This document shows positions 33,041 through 45,221 of a stretch of 64,000 nt of DNA, piece by piece. The notes under the pieces were generated by a model that saw only the letters and a program-made list of their open reading frames with translations, did not search any database and was not told where the DNA came from. Positions within the stretch are counted from its first letter, which is position 1, and every line of letters starts with the position of its first letter. This stretch comes from Rhizopus sp. PT2906 (taxonomy: Eukaryota; Mucoromycota; Mucoromycetes; Mucorales; Rhizopodaceae), in contig JAMYHX010000166.1 in assembly GCA_025529335.1 (NCBI GenBank), forward strand, positions 16,192-80,191, given 5' to 3'. A program made the position numbers and the translations under genes.

Positions 33041-36000
33041 ATGGCTGAAGATACCACTTTTATTCACGATATCGCTGTCGAGGTCTCAAGAGCATTAAAC
33101 CTAACAAATCCAAACGAATTGATTGCAAAAAAAGTTATTCAATTTGCAGAAAACAATGGAGACTTTGAAAGGTTTAGTCAAGTGTGTGGAACATTTGGTA
33201 GATTCAGTAAAGAATTCTTGAATGACATTTATGTAAAAATTAAAAACCACAAACGAACTCAACAAAAGCCTTCCTCAGCCAAATCAAAACCGATTCAACA
33301 AGATCAGAATAGAAGTGAAGTTCTTTTGTTAGCCAACAACTTACCTGGTGGACTCATCAAGACAAAAAATAAATCGTCTCGAACGGATGAAGAACGTCCA
33401 ATCTTTAAAGCTCCAGCTCAACCATCAAAACTTGGATTAGATGAACTTGCTCGTAAAAAGCGACACGCCAGGATGGTGCAAGAAGGTGCCGAAAAGAAAG
33501 TAAAGCTCAACTGGGAAGAAGAGGAAAGTCAGAAAGAAGTTGATTCAGAAACAGATATCAAGACACATAAACCTCATTATCGATCACAAAGAATGGATAC
33601 CCCATCCCATGGCAGCAGTGGTTTATCAGATAATGAACTGAGAAGATTAGAAGATAGGAGGAGAAGAGATAGGAATAGACACAGTTCATCCAACAGAGAT
33701 AGACGTAGAGATTATGATGACATGCCTCCTCCTGAGACACCCAGACGAGGATACAAGCGTAGTCAATGGGAAGAGCAAACGCCAAGAAGACATGGCTCTT
33801 ATACACCTAGAAGTTCTCCAGGCAATATGACACCCTTTAGACGAGATAGTGGCTATAGCAGGAAAGCAACCGGTAATGCAACTGCCGTAGCAAGAAGAAC
33901 CTGGGAATCATCTACACCAGCAGTTCGATCAACTGCTTATGATGAAGTTGCATTGGAATATCCTGAAGAATTTCATGGTAGTGAAGAAGACAGACGACGA
34001 TGGGAAGAAGAACAGGCTCAACTGGATAGAGAGTGGTATCAAATGGAAGATACTGGAGTATGTGTACATATTATATGCTCTGCTAAAATCTCACTTATAT
34101 GTTTAGGCTATTGATGAAACACACAATCCATTCTCTCAATACGAAGAATATGCAAGTGGTAAAGAAAACGACCTGGCTCAGAAACAAATGAAGAAACTAT
34201 CTGCACGTCAAGCACAATATAATCATGATACAAACATGTGGGAAGCAAGTAGAATGCTTAGCTCAGGTGTCGCTCAGAGAATAGAAGTAGATACAGACTT
34301 TGATGAAGAAAATGAACATCGTGTTCATTTACTTGTCCACGATTTCAAACCACCATTTTTAAGAGGCAAAGCTGTGTTCACAAAGCAATTAGAAGCTGTA
34401 CAGTACGTGAAAGACCCAACATCCGATATGGCCATCATTGCACGTAAAGGTAGTAGACTTGTCAGAGAGAAGCGTGCAGAAGCGGAAAGAGCCAAGGCGA
34501 CCAAGTTTGATATTGCCGGCACAACCCTAGGAAACGTCATGGGAGTGAAATCACAAGAGAAGGAAGACGACAAGAGTCATGAGGGCGAGGATGCAAAGGC
34601 TGATTCCAAGTTTGCCAGTCATTTGAAGTCGTCTGAAGCAGTAAGTGACTTTGCTCGTACGAGAACAATGCGAGAACAGCGTGAATACTTGCCAGTTTTT
34701 GCTGTACGAGAAGAATTGTTAAGAGTTGTACGAGATAATCAAGGTAATGTGTAAGTAAAAAACGAGAGAACACAGCATTAACACATACTGTGTTGCTAGT
34801 CGTTATCATTGTGGGTGAAACTGGTTCGGGAAAAACAACTCAGTTGACTCAGTACCTTCATGAAGATGGCTACACAAAATATGGTAAAATCAGTTGTACG
34901 CAGCCTCGTCGTGTTGCTGCCATTTCTGTGGCAAAGCGTGTTGCAGAGGAAATGGGCTGTGAGTTAGGTGATACTGTGGGTTATACTATTCGTTTTGAAG
35001 ATCAAACCTCTGAAAAAACACTCATTCGATACATGACTGACGGTATCTTGCTGCGTGAGTCAATGACAGCTCCTGATTTGGATCAATATAGTGCCATTAT
35101 CATGGACGAAGCTCACGAACGTGCATTGAATACAGATGTCTTGATGGGTCTGTTAAAGAAGATTCTCAGTCGCAGAAGAGATTTGAAGCTTATTGTAACG
35201 TCTGCCACCATGAATGCAGAGAGGTTTTCAAACTTTTTTGGAAATGCGCCATGTTTCTTTATCCCTGGTCGTACTTTCCCTGTAGATGTTATGTTTAGTA
35301 AGACTTCATGCGAAGATTATGTAGATAGTGCAGTAAAGCAAGCATTGGCTATTCATTTATCAAAGCCTGCAGGTGATATATTGATATTTATGACAGGTCA
35401 AGAAGATATCGAGACAACATGTACTGTCTTGGCAGGTAAAAAAAAAAGAAGTTATCTTTTGAAAATACTAATATACTATACTAGAACGTCTACAGCAGCT
35501 GGATAATCCACCGCCTCTAGCCATTTTGCCAATCTATTCTCAATTGCCTGCTGATCTTCAAGCAAAGATTTTCCAAAGATCCGAAAACAATGCACGAAAG
35601 GTGGTAGTGGCAACAAATATTGCTGAAACATCGCTTACTGTGGATGGTATTATGTATGTGATTGATACTGGTTACTGTAAGCTCAAGGTGTACAACCCTC
35701 GTATTGGTATGGATGCCCTTCAAGTAACTCCCATCAGTCAAGCAAATGCAAATCAGCGTAGTGGTCGTGCTGGTAGAACAGGACCTGGGTAAGTTACAGA
35801 TCGTACGTCTGATATCTATTCTAACTTCGAAAATAGTGTTGCCTATCGTCTATATACTGAAGAAGCATATAGAAATGAAATGTTTGTGAATAATATTCCT
35901 GAAATTCAACGAACAAACCTTGCAAGTGTCGTGTTACAACTCAAGTCACTTGGCGTGAAAAATCTTTTAGACTTTGACTTCATGGATCCTCCTCCCCAGG

Positions 36001-36830
36001 ACAACATCCTGAACTCTATGTATCAACTTTGGATCCTAGGCGCGTTTGATGATAATGGTGATCTAACAGAGGCAGGCAGAAAAATGAATGAGTTCCCTGT
36101 AGACCCATCACTTGCCAAGATGCTGATAGCAGCAGAAGAGCATGAGTGTACAGCGGAAGTATTGGTAAGTTCATTGTAAATACTAAAGATGTGCCGGAAT
36201 GACTTATAGTTTATATTAGACCATTGTATCCATGTTATCTGTACCATCTGTATTCTATCGACCTAAAGAGCGACAAGAGGAATCAGACGCTGCTCGTGAA
36301 AAGTTCTTTGTCCCCGAAAGTGACCATTTAACGTTACTTCATGTATATACCCAATGGAAGATTAATCAGTAAGAAACAATTTAATATATTCTTCCTTGTA
36401 TTGAACTTTCTTTCTATATAGTTATCGAGACGATTGGTGCAACAAACACTTTATACACGCCAAAGCCATGCGCAAAGCTCGCGAAGTTCGTTCACAGCTT
36501 ATGGATATTATGAAATCGATCAAGATGCCTTATGTTTCTTGCGGTACAGACTGGGATGTTATTAGAAAATGTATTTGTTCCGCATATTTCCACCAAGCCG
36601 CTAGAGTCAAGGGTATCGGCGAATACGTTAATTGCAGAAGCGGTATGAAGTGTCATCTTCATCCAACCAGTGCATTGTTTGGTGCAGGTTTTACTCCAGA
36701 CTATGTCGTCTACCACGAACTTGTGCTGACATCTAAAGAATACATGCAATGCGTTACAGCTGTTGATCCCTACTGGTTAGCCGAGCTAGGTCCCATGTTC
36801 TTCTCTATACGTGATAAAGACAGAAGATAG
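33041..36830 (+). CDS. PRP16: Prp16/DHX38 DEAH-box splicing ATPase
   Basis: Seven exons: join(33041..34057, 34107..34743, 34800..35435, 35485..35788, 35837..36164, 36220..36368, 36422..36830), 1159 aa, all in phase. The N-terminal ~330 residues are charged and Arg/Ser-rich. They are followed by the DHX38-specific linker (IDETHNPFSQYEEYA, WEASRMLSSGV, DFKPPFLRG). Helicase motifs: I GETGSGKTT near residue 556, II DEAH near 653, III SATMNA, V TNIAETSLT and VI QRSGRAGRTGPG, then the winged-helix, ratchet and OB region with KARRVKGIGEYVN-like AARVKGIGEYVNCR and the C-terminal LAELGPMFF. Prp16 drives remodelling after the first transesterification step; its function links with Cwc25 at 44 kb, which it releases from the spliceosome. 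Confidence 0.97.
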
Positions 36831-37860
36831 ATGGTTGTAGTAGTCGTATATAAATGTTTAGCAAATAAATCATACAAGTGATGTGATTTCTTTTTTTTTT
36901 ATAAAGTGTTTTGCATGCTATTACAGGAGATGATTGAAACACTTGTCCGAGTCAATTTACTATTCTGCAAACAATGTTTTCGAAAATGCTGAAATTTTTG
37001 GGTGATGTCTGTTGCACCGACCTTCCAGTCGCTAGAGACATCGCCAGAGCCTTGTGGGTCGACGGCACTATAACTGCTTATAAGGAATGTGACAACATAT
37101 GTTATTTTTATTTGCAAAGTGCAGTTCTTCTATGTGTATTTTAAGTTCTACTTTGGTATCAAAAAGCTGGGTACGAAAAGAGACACCTGTATTTAATGGT
37201 TGCATCTGGATGTTCTTGGTGAAATTTTTTCGTAAATGGGCTCATGTTGGTTCTTTCTGACTGATTTGTTTTTATAAACGATGGAAGCAGATGCCCATGT
37301 ACAGGATGAATATGACGACGTGCATTTTGCATAGTTGCAAAAGTGTCATTGCTATCGCAAAATGGACAAACATGCTTGAATAGTGTTACATGCACCAGAA
37401 GTTAGACTAATACTACGGGCGCTACCTCTACCTAATACCTATCATGACGCCCAACAAAACTTTTCATCATCTTGATATGTTTCTTTTCAAGAAGGAAAGA
37501 AGGGATAAAAAAAAGTTTTTTTTATATTTTTTCTGTGTGCGTAGTGTTGACCTAAAGTTAAAGACCTTTATAAAAAGCGAGTCTAATTTTATGCTTACCA
37601 ATGAGCGACATGATCGGAACTGTCGTCGTACGCCTATTTCACCCATCTTTTTCAATAACTGTATTTAAGGAGTATAAGCAAGCAAACCATTATTAGTGTA
37701 TTGTAGGATTGTAGGCAATGCCCTGCTTTATTAAATATACATGTACATTTTACTAAATTTAGTCTATAAGTTTTTTCTACTTTATCACTGAGCGTTAGTT
37801 ATACGAAAGATACTAGCCAGGGAGAAAAAAAAAAGATGAGCATATCAAAGAAGCAAAGTG
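36831..37860. other. Intergenic stretch with a zinc-finger-like remnant
   Basis: About 1 kb without a convincing gene. A minus-strand open frame at 37159-37395 encodes a C2H2-like motif (HVCPFCDSNDTFATMQNA with a following H...H) but has no upstream exons that I can join. Part of it overlaps a dispersed repeat that recurs at 53.6 kb. Confidence 0.45.
37387..37523. repeat. Dispersed repeat, copy A
   Basis: About 135 bp nearly the same as 53597-53736. Both share the core CAGAAGTTAGA, GCGCTACCTCTACC and CCAACAAAAC in the same order and spacing, with scattered substitutions and small indels. Confidence 0.75.
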
Positions 37861-39390
37861 CTATGATTTAAGAACAGCGAGCATATCTTCAACCGTCGTA
37901 AACTTCTCTCGAGGTTTACCCAGCTTTTCACCGATAGCAAATTCGGCAGCTTCAATCTTCTTCCAATCAGAGTAGCTAACAGGTATGATGCCACGTTTCT
38001 TGAAGGTTACGTCAAGGCCATCTGCTCCGTCCTTGGATCCTCCAGAAAGCATCTCTTTATCTTGTTGGAGATCATTTACTATAGTATCTGCTGTTTCATA
38101 AGCATCTGTCATGGTAGATACGATAACGCCTGTAGGTCCACGTTTTAACCAGCCAGCTGTATACATGCCTGGAACTTCCTTTTCTCCATCCAGTATTTTA
38201 CCATATTCATTAGGTATTATGCCTCTTCGGCTGTCAAATGGCACATCTTCAATAGGCACACTCCTGTACCCAATACTCTTCAACACTATACCACACTCTT
38301 GTGTTTCATACTCTTCAGTAGGCACAGCTTTTCTCTGTTCTAGTGGCCCCTCTAATCTATTGATAACATACTTGATTCCTTGTACTCGCGAATGATCGGC
38401 ATTACCCAAAATCTCTATTGGGCTACGTAAGAATTTGGTAGACCATGTCTTCTCTGTGTTCTTATTGGGTGAGCCTTTCTCAAGAAGTGACATAAGGCGC
38501 TTAAGAGGTCTATTTTTGCTAATAATTGGCTGTGATGCTTCGATCTCACGATGAATCAAGTCCATGTCAGCGTCAAATGCTACACCAGGTAAAGACATTT
38601 GTTCTCTTAGCTCCTTAGAGGTAAATGAAACCTATATACTCATGTTTATTAATATCTCTTTTGACAATACCGAAACATCCGTTTCTTACCTGAACAGGTC
38701 CTCTTCTTCCTACAACATGAACATGTTTGATTCTACTCTTTGATAGTGCCTCTAATGCATATTCTGTAATATCTGTTTTTCGAAGCTCATCAATGGGACT
38801 CAAGAGAATACGTGCAACATCAAGCGCTACATTGCCTTGTCCGACTACGACAGCGGTGTCTGTATCATCAAGGGGTAGCTTGAGGTCTCTGTAAGATGGA
38901 TGTCCATTATACCACCCAACAAACGTTCGGGCCGATTCTACTCCGTAAAGGTCCTCCCCTGGTATTCCCATCTTTTTATCTTCACTGGCTCCATAAGATA
39001 AGAGAACTGCATGGAAGTTATCTCTAAGGTCCTTTATACTCAATCCATTGTTTGAAGAGCCCACTGGAACATTGCCAAAGAAGCGGAAGCGGGGATCTTC
39101 TGCTACTTTATCAAAAGTTGTCATGACATTCTATTTGAATAAAACATAAGGGGGATCAAGACTCAAACCTATATAAATTATATACTTGCCTTGACTTCAG
39201 GGTGATCAGGAGCTACTCCGAATCGTACTAGTCCATGAGGGACAGGCAGGGCATCAAACATGTCAATTTGAATTTGTGGACATTCTTTAAGTAGACGATG
39301 AGCTGTATAGAAACCGGCTGGTCCACTGCCTACAATGGCTAGTCTGAATGGCCTTGAAGCAGTTGAAAAGGCTCTTCTTATGGTTAGCAT
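37861..39390 (-). CDS. ARH1: NADPH:adrenodoxin (ferredoxin) reductase, mitochondrial
   Basis: Exons complement(37861..38631, 38690..39130, 39190..39390), 470 aa. The presequence MLTIRRAFSTASRPF leads into the FAD-binding motif VGSGPAGFYTA near residue 22. Then come DALPVPHGLVRFGVAPDHPEVK, the NADP-binding VVGQGNVALDVAR, the VVGRRGPVQ motif and, near the C-terminus, GMYTAGWLKRGPTGVI. The enzyme passes electrons from NADPH to the mitochondrial ferredoxin used for iron-sulfur cluster assembly and heme A synthesis. The first intron (39189 to 39131) begins GC rather than GT (AAG|GCAAGT) and is needed to keep the frame. A second in-frame ATG 11 codons upstream is less like a targeting start. Confidence 0.95.
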
Positions 39391-39685
39391 GCGCACAACA
39401 AAACTGAAGAAAGGGCAAGGCAATTATTCCGTTCCTTATATTTTATAGTGGAGCCTATTGAAAACACGATTGGCTGACGGATCAAAATGATGGAACCGCT
39501 GCTTACAAAGCCCCCGATGTACGAAATAATTGGCTGTTTCAAAAAAATAAAAAAAGCAAACATTGGAATTTATAAAGCGAATTTAGTTCATTAAAAAGCG
39601 AAGGGGGTAGAACCACTGTACAATAGCTTCTGCTTTGATTTGGCGCAGATTACAAATATACATACACAATGAGAGAGAGAGAGAG

Positions 39686-41134
39686 TTATTTAACTTGTTT
39701 TGAAGAAAGCCATGACTTCAATAGCTTAACTTGTTCTAATACCGAAGATTTTGCTGTTCCCCCAGGAGTATCACGGTTCTCGATACTTGTTTCAAAACTC
39801 CATACCTTTTCTACATCTTGTTCAAAAGAAGCATGCAGGCTTTGAAGATCGGTAACACTTAGATCACTGATTGAGCATCCACGATCCTCTGCCATCTTGA
39901 CAGCAGCACCAGAGATATGATGTGTTTCACGGAAAGGCACTCCCTTACGAACAAGATATTCTGCCAAATCAGTTGCCAGCATGTCTGAACTTAAGCTAGA
40001 TTTCATCTTTTCGGGGAATATGGTCATTGTGCTTAACACACCAGCGGTAATTTGAAGAGAACCAGATAGAGTGTCAACAGCATCAAACATGGGTTCTTTA
40101 TCTTCTTGAAGATCCTTATTGTAAGTGCTTGGAATACCCTTATAGGTCATCATGAAACCAGACATCTACAAAGTACATTAGTCTCTCTTTTTTTTTTCCT
40201 TTGCATTCATAATACTTACATTTCCAAATACTCGTCCAGACTTTCCACGCAACAGTTCCAAACTATCAGGATTCTTTTTCTGAGGCATCAAACTTGATCC
40301 TGTACTATAAGCATCTGCCAACTTGACAAAGCCGAATTCGCTGCTTGAGTAAATGATCAAATCTTCAGCTATACGAGAGATATGTGTCATGGTCAAGCTT
40401 GCCCAAAAGAGAAACTCAGCAACAAAATCACGATCACTGACGGCATATAGAGAATTGTGGATGTAATCTCTAAATCCAAGTTCTTTAGCTAAGAAGCCAC
40501 GGTCGATGTTGAATACATGGCCAGCAAGAGCACCAGAGCCTAAAGGCAATACATTAAATCGATCAATGAGCTGTTCAAGACGCTCTGCATCTGATTGCCA
40601 AAGCCATGCATAGGACAACAAGAAATGGGACCAACGGATAGGCTGTGCACGCTGCAAGTGAGTATAGCCAGGCAGAATGACATCTATTTCCTTTTCAGCA
40701 CGAGCCACAACAATTTGAATGAGCTCCTTAAGGTGAGCCAAGATGCTGGATGCTTCTTCACGTAACCAAATACGCATGTCGGTAGCCACTTGATCATTAC
40801 GGGATCGGCCTGTATGAAGCTTACCAGCCAAGGGACCAATGAGTTCACCTAGACGACGTTCGTTTGCAGTATGGATATCTTCATCACCTTCCTTGATCAC
40901 AAATTTTCCTTGATCCCATTCTTCCATCACAGCTTGCAATCCTTCGACCAACTTGTCTCCTTCTTCTTGAGAGATGATGTTATTCTTGGCAAGTGCTTTT
41001 GCATATGCAATAGAACCAATACAATCAGCCGCATACATGCGTTTATCAAAATGAATAGATGCATTGAAAGCGTCCATCAAAGGATCGACTGCACCAGTAA
41101 ATCGGCCGCCCCAGAGTTTCTTTGGTCCTGTCAT
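39686..41134 (-). CDS. ARG4: Argininosuccinate lyase
   Basis: Exons complement(39686..40165, 40220..41134), 464 aa, the usual length. It begins KKLWGGRFTG and contains EDIHTANERRL, KLHTGRSRNDQVATD, GYTHLQRAQP (catalytic His), SDRDFVAEF and the fumarase/lyase superfamily signature GSSLMPQKKNP near residue 285, ending in a helical tail (LLKSWLSSKQVK). It splits argininosuccinate to arginine and fumarate, the last step of arginine synthesis. The single intron of 54 nt lies after the signature. No regulatory upstream element was recognised. Confidence 0.97.
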
Positions 41135-41293
41135 GATAAAAATAAATAAATTCAAAGAAGAGTGTTAAACTTTAATCGTGCTCCCTTTTTATTTATATTT
41201 TCTAAAGGTGTGTTATGAGTCACATTGATAAACCATTTTCTGAATGAAACCCAACTTTTTATCTCCGCTATAGTGGGGTAAAGAAGGATGGGC

Positions 41294-42686
41294 TCATAGG
41301 TGTGAACTCTTATCGAGTAAGGATTTGGATGCAATCAGGGTCTGAATTTCGTTTGATGAAATACCAAACTCTTTCAAGACTTGTATCGAATGCTTTCCTG
41401 GCTGCAAAAACGAAGGCTCTTGGCTATAATTCACTTGATGAGCAGGCGTTCTTGAAAGAACAGGTGCTGGTTGAGGTGCAGGAGCCGTCTTGTCTTGGAA
41501 TGATAAGACGGGAGTTACACAAGCATCGGAGCCGTCAAAGATAGCATTCCACTCACTCTGAGTCTTTTGTAAAAAAATCTCTTGAAACTTCTTTTTCATC
41601 ATTGGCCATTCTTCCTTGTTATACTGCTTTGGTCCATATTCATTTTGATCAAGCTCTAACTTATCCAAGAGACAAGAGTAAAAATGAGGTTCAATAGCTC
41701 CTCTATGTTCATTATAACAGTCAGTTCAAAGGGATTATAGTGTAAAAGTAGTTTACACTGCCATATAGAGACCATCTTTTGTCTCGTAAGTTTCATAAAA
41801 GTGAGCACCTCCATCTAATGTATTTGTTCCTCTTTCATCTTCCCAAACGAGGCCATATTTTTGCATCAAGAATGGGAATGTGGTTAGATAAGATGTACCT
41901 GCTGTCTATTGTAGTGTTATTGACGTCTACTTCTTTTTTTTTTATTTCTTTGCACATTTACTTACCAAATTAGCATCCACAACCTGTCCTTTACCAGATT
42001 TGCTCCTTTCAATAAGAGCTACCAAAATACCCATGACACACAAAAGGCCACCACCAGCAAAATCAGCTTTTTAATAATGAGCGAGTTGTTCACATATCAT
42101 ACAATTTAGCTTTCTTACCTAATAGATTCATAGGAAAGAAAGGTGCTTCACCTTGTCTGCCTATCATCTATTCATCCATCATGAATTACATTGGCAAAAA
42201 GTTATGTTTTATATATATGTATATATATACATTTAAAGCACCAGACATTGCCAAATAGTTGATATCATGACCAGCTGCCTTGGATCCTGTTTGACCATAC
42301 CCGCTTAATCTTGCATAAATCAAGCGGGGGTTTCGGCTCAAGACGATTTCAGGGCCAAGACCCAGTGACTCCATGACACCAGGACGAAAAGGGTCCAAGA
42401 GAATATCTGCCTTGTCGCACATCTTGAGTAATGTATCGACAGCGTTCTTGTTTTTCAAGTTTAATGCTACGGATCGTTTACCTCTGTACACGTCCAATTA
42501 TATATAAACATATACACTGAAAAAAAAATGATATTTTATGTACCTGGTTAACACGTCTGTGTTAAAAGAACTAGGACGATCAATGCGTATAACATTTGCA
42601 CCAAAGTCTGATAGAATTAATCCAGCAAAAGGAGCTGGTGCTAGACCAGCCATTTCTAGCACGACAATATCTTTGAGTGGCAACAT
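41294..42686 (-). CDS. Alpha-methylacyl-CoA racemase (family III CoA-transferase)
   Basis: Six exons: complement(41294..41702, 41757..41905, 41966..42066, 42119..42167, 42231..42483, 42544..42686), 367 aa, in phase. Family III motifs: LPLKDIVVLEMAGLAPAPFAG at the N-terminus, FGANVIRIDRP, KRSVALNLKN, DPFRPGVMESLGLGP, ARLSGYGQTG, the catalytic-Asp region GHDINYLAMSG and GGGLLCVMGI, then GAIEPHFY. AMACR racemises 2-methyl-branched acyl-CoAs so that beta-oxidation can proceed, in peroxisomes or mitochondria; this would complement the short/branched-chain acyl-CoA dehydrogenase at 22 kb. The 49-nt exon 42119..42167 is the shortest. It is divergent from the ArfGAP gene, 369 bp apart. Confidence 0.92.
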
Positions 42687-43055
42687 AATCCTCTTTGTTG
42701 AGAAAAAAGGTCCTTGAGAATATCCTGTTGCAGTTTTTACACTTTAAAAGTCAGTTCAGAATCTTCATGTGTGAAAATGATTGGGCCATTGTTACATAAA
42801 CTATAATGAGAACCTTATTGATGATGAATGTCCTGCCCATGAATATGTAAATACACTTTGTAAACTCATATACAACTATTTTATATGACATATCCCATAT
42901 ATGACAGAATGTTTTCATAGCTATCGTCAGCTTGAGAAAAGGTTTGTGATACCTTTAGCCTGTTTTCGGTAATTCAGAGTCACACGAGCCAATCCCATTT
43001 CTTCCTCTTTTTTACAGTCTTTTTCTTTTTTACTTTCTTCTTTATTCTCTATAAA

Positions 43056-43849
43056 ATGCGTGAAAAGCAATCAAGAGCAACTCAACAACGCCATGAAAGA
43101 TTACTGAATGAACTATGCCAAATGGAAGAAAATAGGCGATGTGCCGACTGTTTAGCACCAAGTAAGGCAGCCAAAAAAAAAAAAACAAGGATGATGATAA
43201 CTTATTCATGTAGGTCCTCGCTGGGCATCTTATTCACTCGGAGTATTTCTCTGTATTCGTTGCGCTAGTCTTCATCGAAAGATGGGCACACGTGTGTCTA
43301 GAGTCAAATCAGTCAGCATGGACCAGTGGACAATGCAAGAGATACAGGTAGAATAAACATTAACATAAAAGGAAAAGGATCTTCATCGTTGCTGACATAA
43401 TAATAAAAGAATATGAAAGAGAAAGGCGGTAATGCAAAGGTCAATAGTCAAATCATTTCCAAGGATCATCATTTACCTTTAGATATGGATGACGATTTGT
43501 AAGAATCATTCGACTTGCTAACCAAAAGAGAAATTCATGTAATTCAATAGTGTCATGGAAAAATATATTCGCGATAAATGGGAGAAGAGAATTTATGAAG
43601 AAAAGAAGCCTGTAAGTAGACTTTTGTGATGATGTCAAAAGTAAACTAATAAGAAAACTTTAGCTCACAATCGATACACATCAAGAAGTATTATTCCCTA
43701 CACCATCTACTAGCAGTACAAACAGTAGTGTCATGTCATCACCAAAACAGCTTGCAGGCCGAGCACCATCGTATGACACTAATCCATTTCTTAACAAACC
43801 AAACACAAACCCATTCTTAATAAAGTCTTATAACCCATTCTTACAATAA
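43056..43849 (+). CDS. Small ArfGAP-domain protein (Age2/SMAP-like)
   Basis: Five exons: join(43056..43161, 43214..43347, 43410..43498, 43551..43611, 43664..43849), 191 aa. The ArfGAP zinc finger CADC...CIRC with 16 residues between the pairs is intact, followed by the arginine-finger context LHRKMGTRVSRVKS. It then has FVMEKYIRDKWEKR, typical of the SMAP/Age2 branch. The C-terminal 60 residues are Ser/Asn/Pro-rich with repeated NPFL motifs, which resemble endocytic EH- or adaptor-binding NPF motifs. These proteins stimulate GTP hydrolysis on Arf GTPases in vesicle traffic. The protein is short for the family, but a stop and the convergent neighbour 86 bp away support the end. Confidence 0.9.
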
Positions 43850-43935
43850 ATAAACTTGTACATATTCCCATTGTCTGTCTAATAGGTAATCCTTCATGAC
43901 TAGAATAAAAGGGAAAGCTGGTTTATTTACACAAG

Positions 43936-44804
43936 TTATCTACGATAAGGAGAAGCGCTCCTTCTTCTTCTGCTGCTACTACTAGAATATCTCTCTTTAC
44001 GATCCCGACTATCATCTCTTTCATATCTACGTCTATCCCCATCAGAGTGTCTGTGTCTTCTTTCATCTCTGTCGTACTCTCTATGTCTTCTTTCTTCTCT
44101 GTCATAGTCTCTATGTTTACTGCTACTACTGCTATGATGATGATGCTTTTCTGATTTACTATCCTTCTTTTTCTTCTTGTCTTTCTTTTCTCTCTTCTTC
44201 AATTCCTTCAACTTTAATGGATTCTCTACAATAGCTTTCAATGCCATCTGTTCTCTCTTCTTAATCATGAGCAATGGATCTTCTCTTATTTTGGATTGAA
44301 TATCTCGTTCCGTGTTTGCATTAGAGTTTGATAATGTAAATCTACTTTCCTGTATTTCTGTGGCAGTTTGCTATATATAAACTGTTTAGCTACCATTCAC
44401 ATCACCCCATTCTTTAACTTACCACTTCTTGTCTTTGTTTTGCTCTTAATAACTCATCAACACTCTTCTTTCCCAACAGAAAATCTTCCATTGAATTATC
44501 ATTAGATCCGTTCATGCTGGCATTAGGTCCTGCATACATCCAATCTAATTTATTTGATTTTTGTCTATATTTTCTTGTTTAATAATAATTCAAATATTTC
44601 GTAGCAAACAACTTACTTTGCACCCGATTCTTCTTGCATTTGCTGCAGTTCCTGCAACTGTCTTTCTTCTGCCAGTTCTTTTTTAAGCTGTTCTAGCTTT
44701 CGTTCTTCCTCTTTACGCTTTTGTTCTTCTTTCCATACTCTTTCCTGGTTCTTAAAAGTCGAAGGATGCCATGACTTTTTCAAGTTGAGATCAGATGAAC
44801 CCAT
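43936..44804 (-). CDS. CWC25: Cwc25-like pre-mRNA splicing factor
   Basis: Exons complement(43936..44370, 44423..44564, 44617..44804), 254 aa. The N-terminus MGSSDLNLKKSWHPSTFKN and the following charged coil (VWKEEQKRKEEERKLEQL) are the conserved CIR/Cwc25 segment; LDWMYAGP and EDFLLGKKSVDELL follow, again typical. The C-terminal third is Lys-rich, then RS-like with His runs and repeated REYDRDERRH units. Cwc25 joins the spliceosome after Prp2 action and promotes the first step; Prp16, encoded at 33 kb, later displaces it. It is divergent from the carrier gene with 417 bp between starts. Confidence 0.92.
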
Positions 44805-45221
44805 TTTTATTGATTTGCAAGAGAGAAAAAGAGGAAAAAAAAAAAAAATTAAACCCCGCATTTATCACTCACGTTTGAAGGTGAGGTAGAGTATACACCA
44901 TTTCCAGAAAGAGACGTCGCGCTGATCTCTCGCTCTTTCGTATAAATCGTATTGTAAAAATTGCAAAAATGCGACTTTACTTTCTGAAAAGACTGTACTA
45001 CACTTGGCTTGAACTTCCATAATACGTATCTTCCTTCAAGGTATCAGCCAATCATATTATTCTATTCGTGATATCTGTCCATAAAAGGACGATTTTTTTA
45101 AGCGGGGCCATAGAGGGCAAAACATTCAGCATGTAAAGAAAACTAAATGTTGACTGCTTATAAAACACATTCGTCATTTTTTTTTTTCTTTCCTTTTTCC
45201 TTTTCTTCTGTTCTCTTCTTG

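Noticed and set aside
34188..34754. Separate gene starting at 34188
   Set aside because: It is the continuation of PRP16 exon 2, in the same frame.
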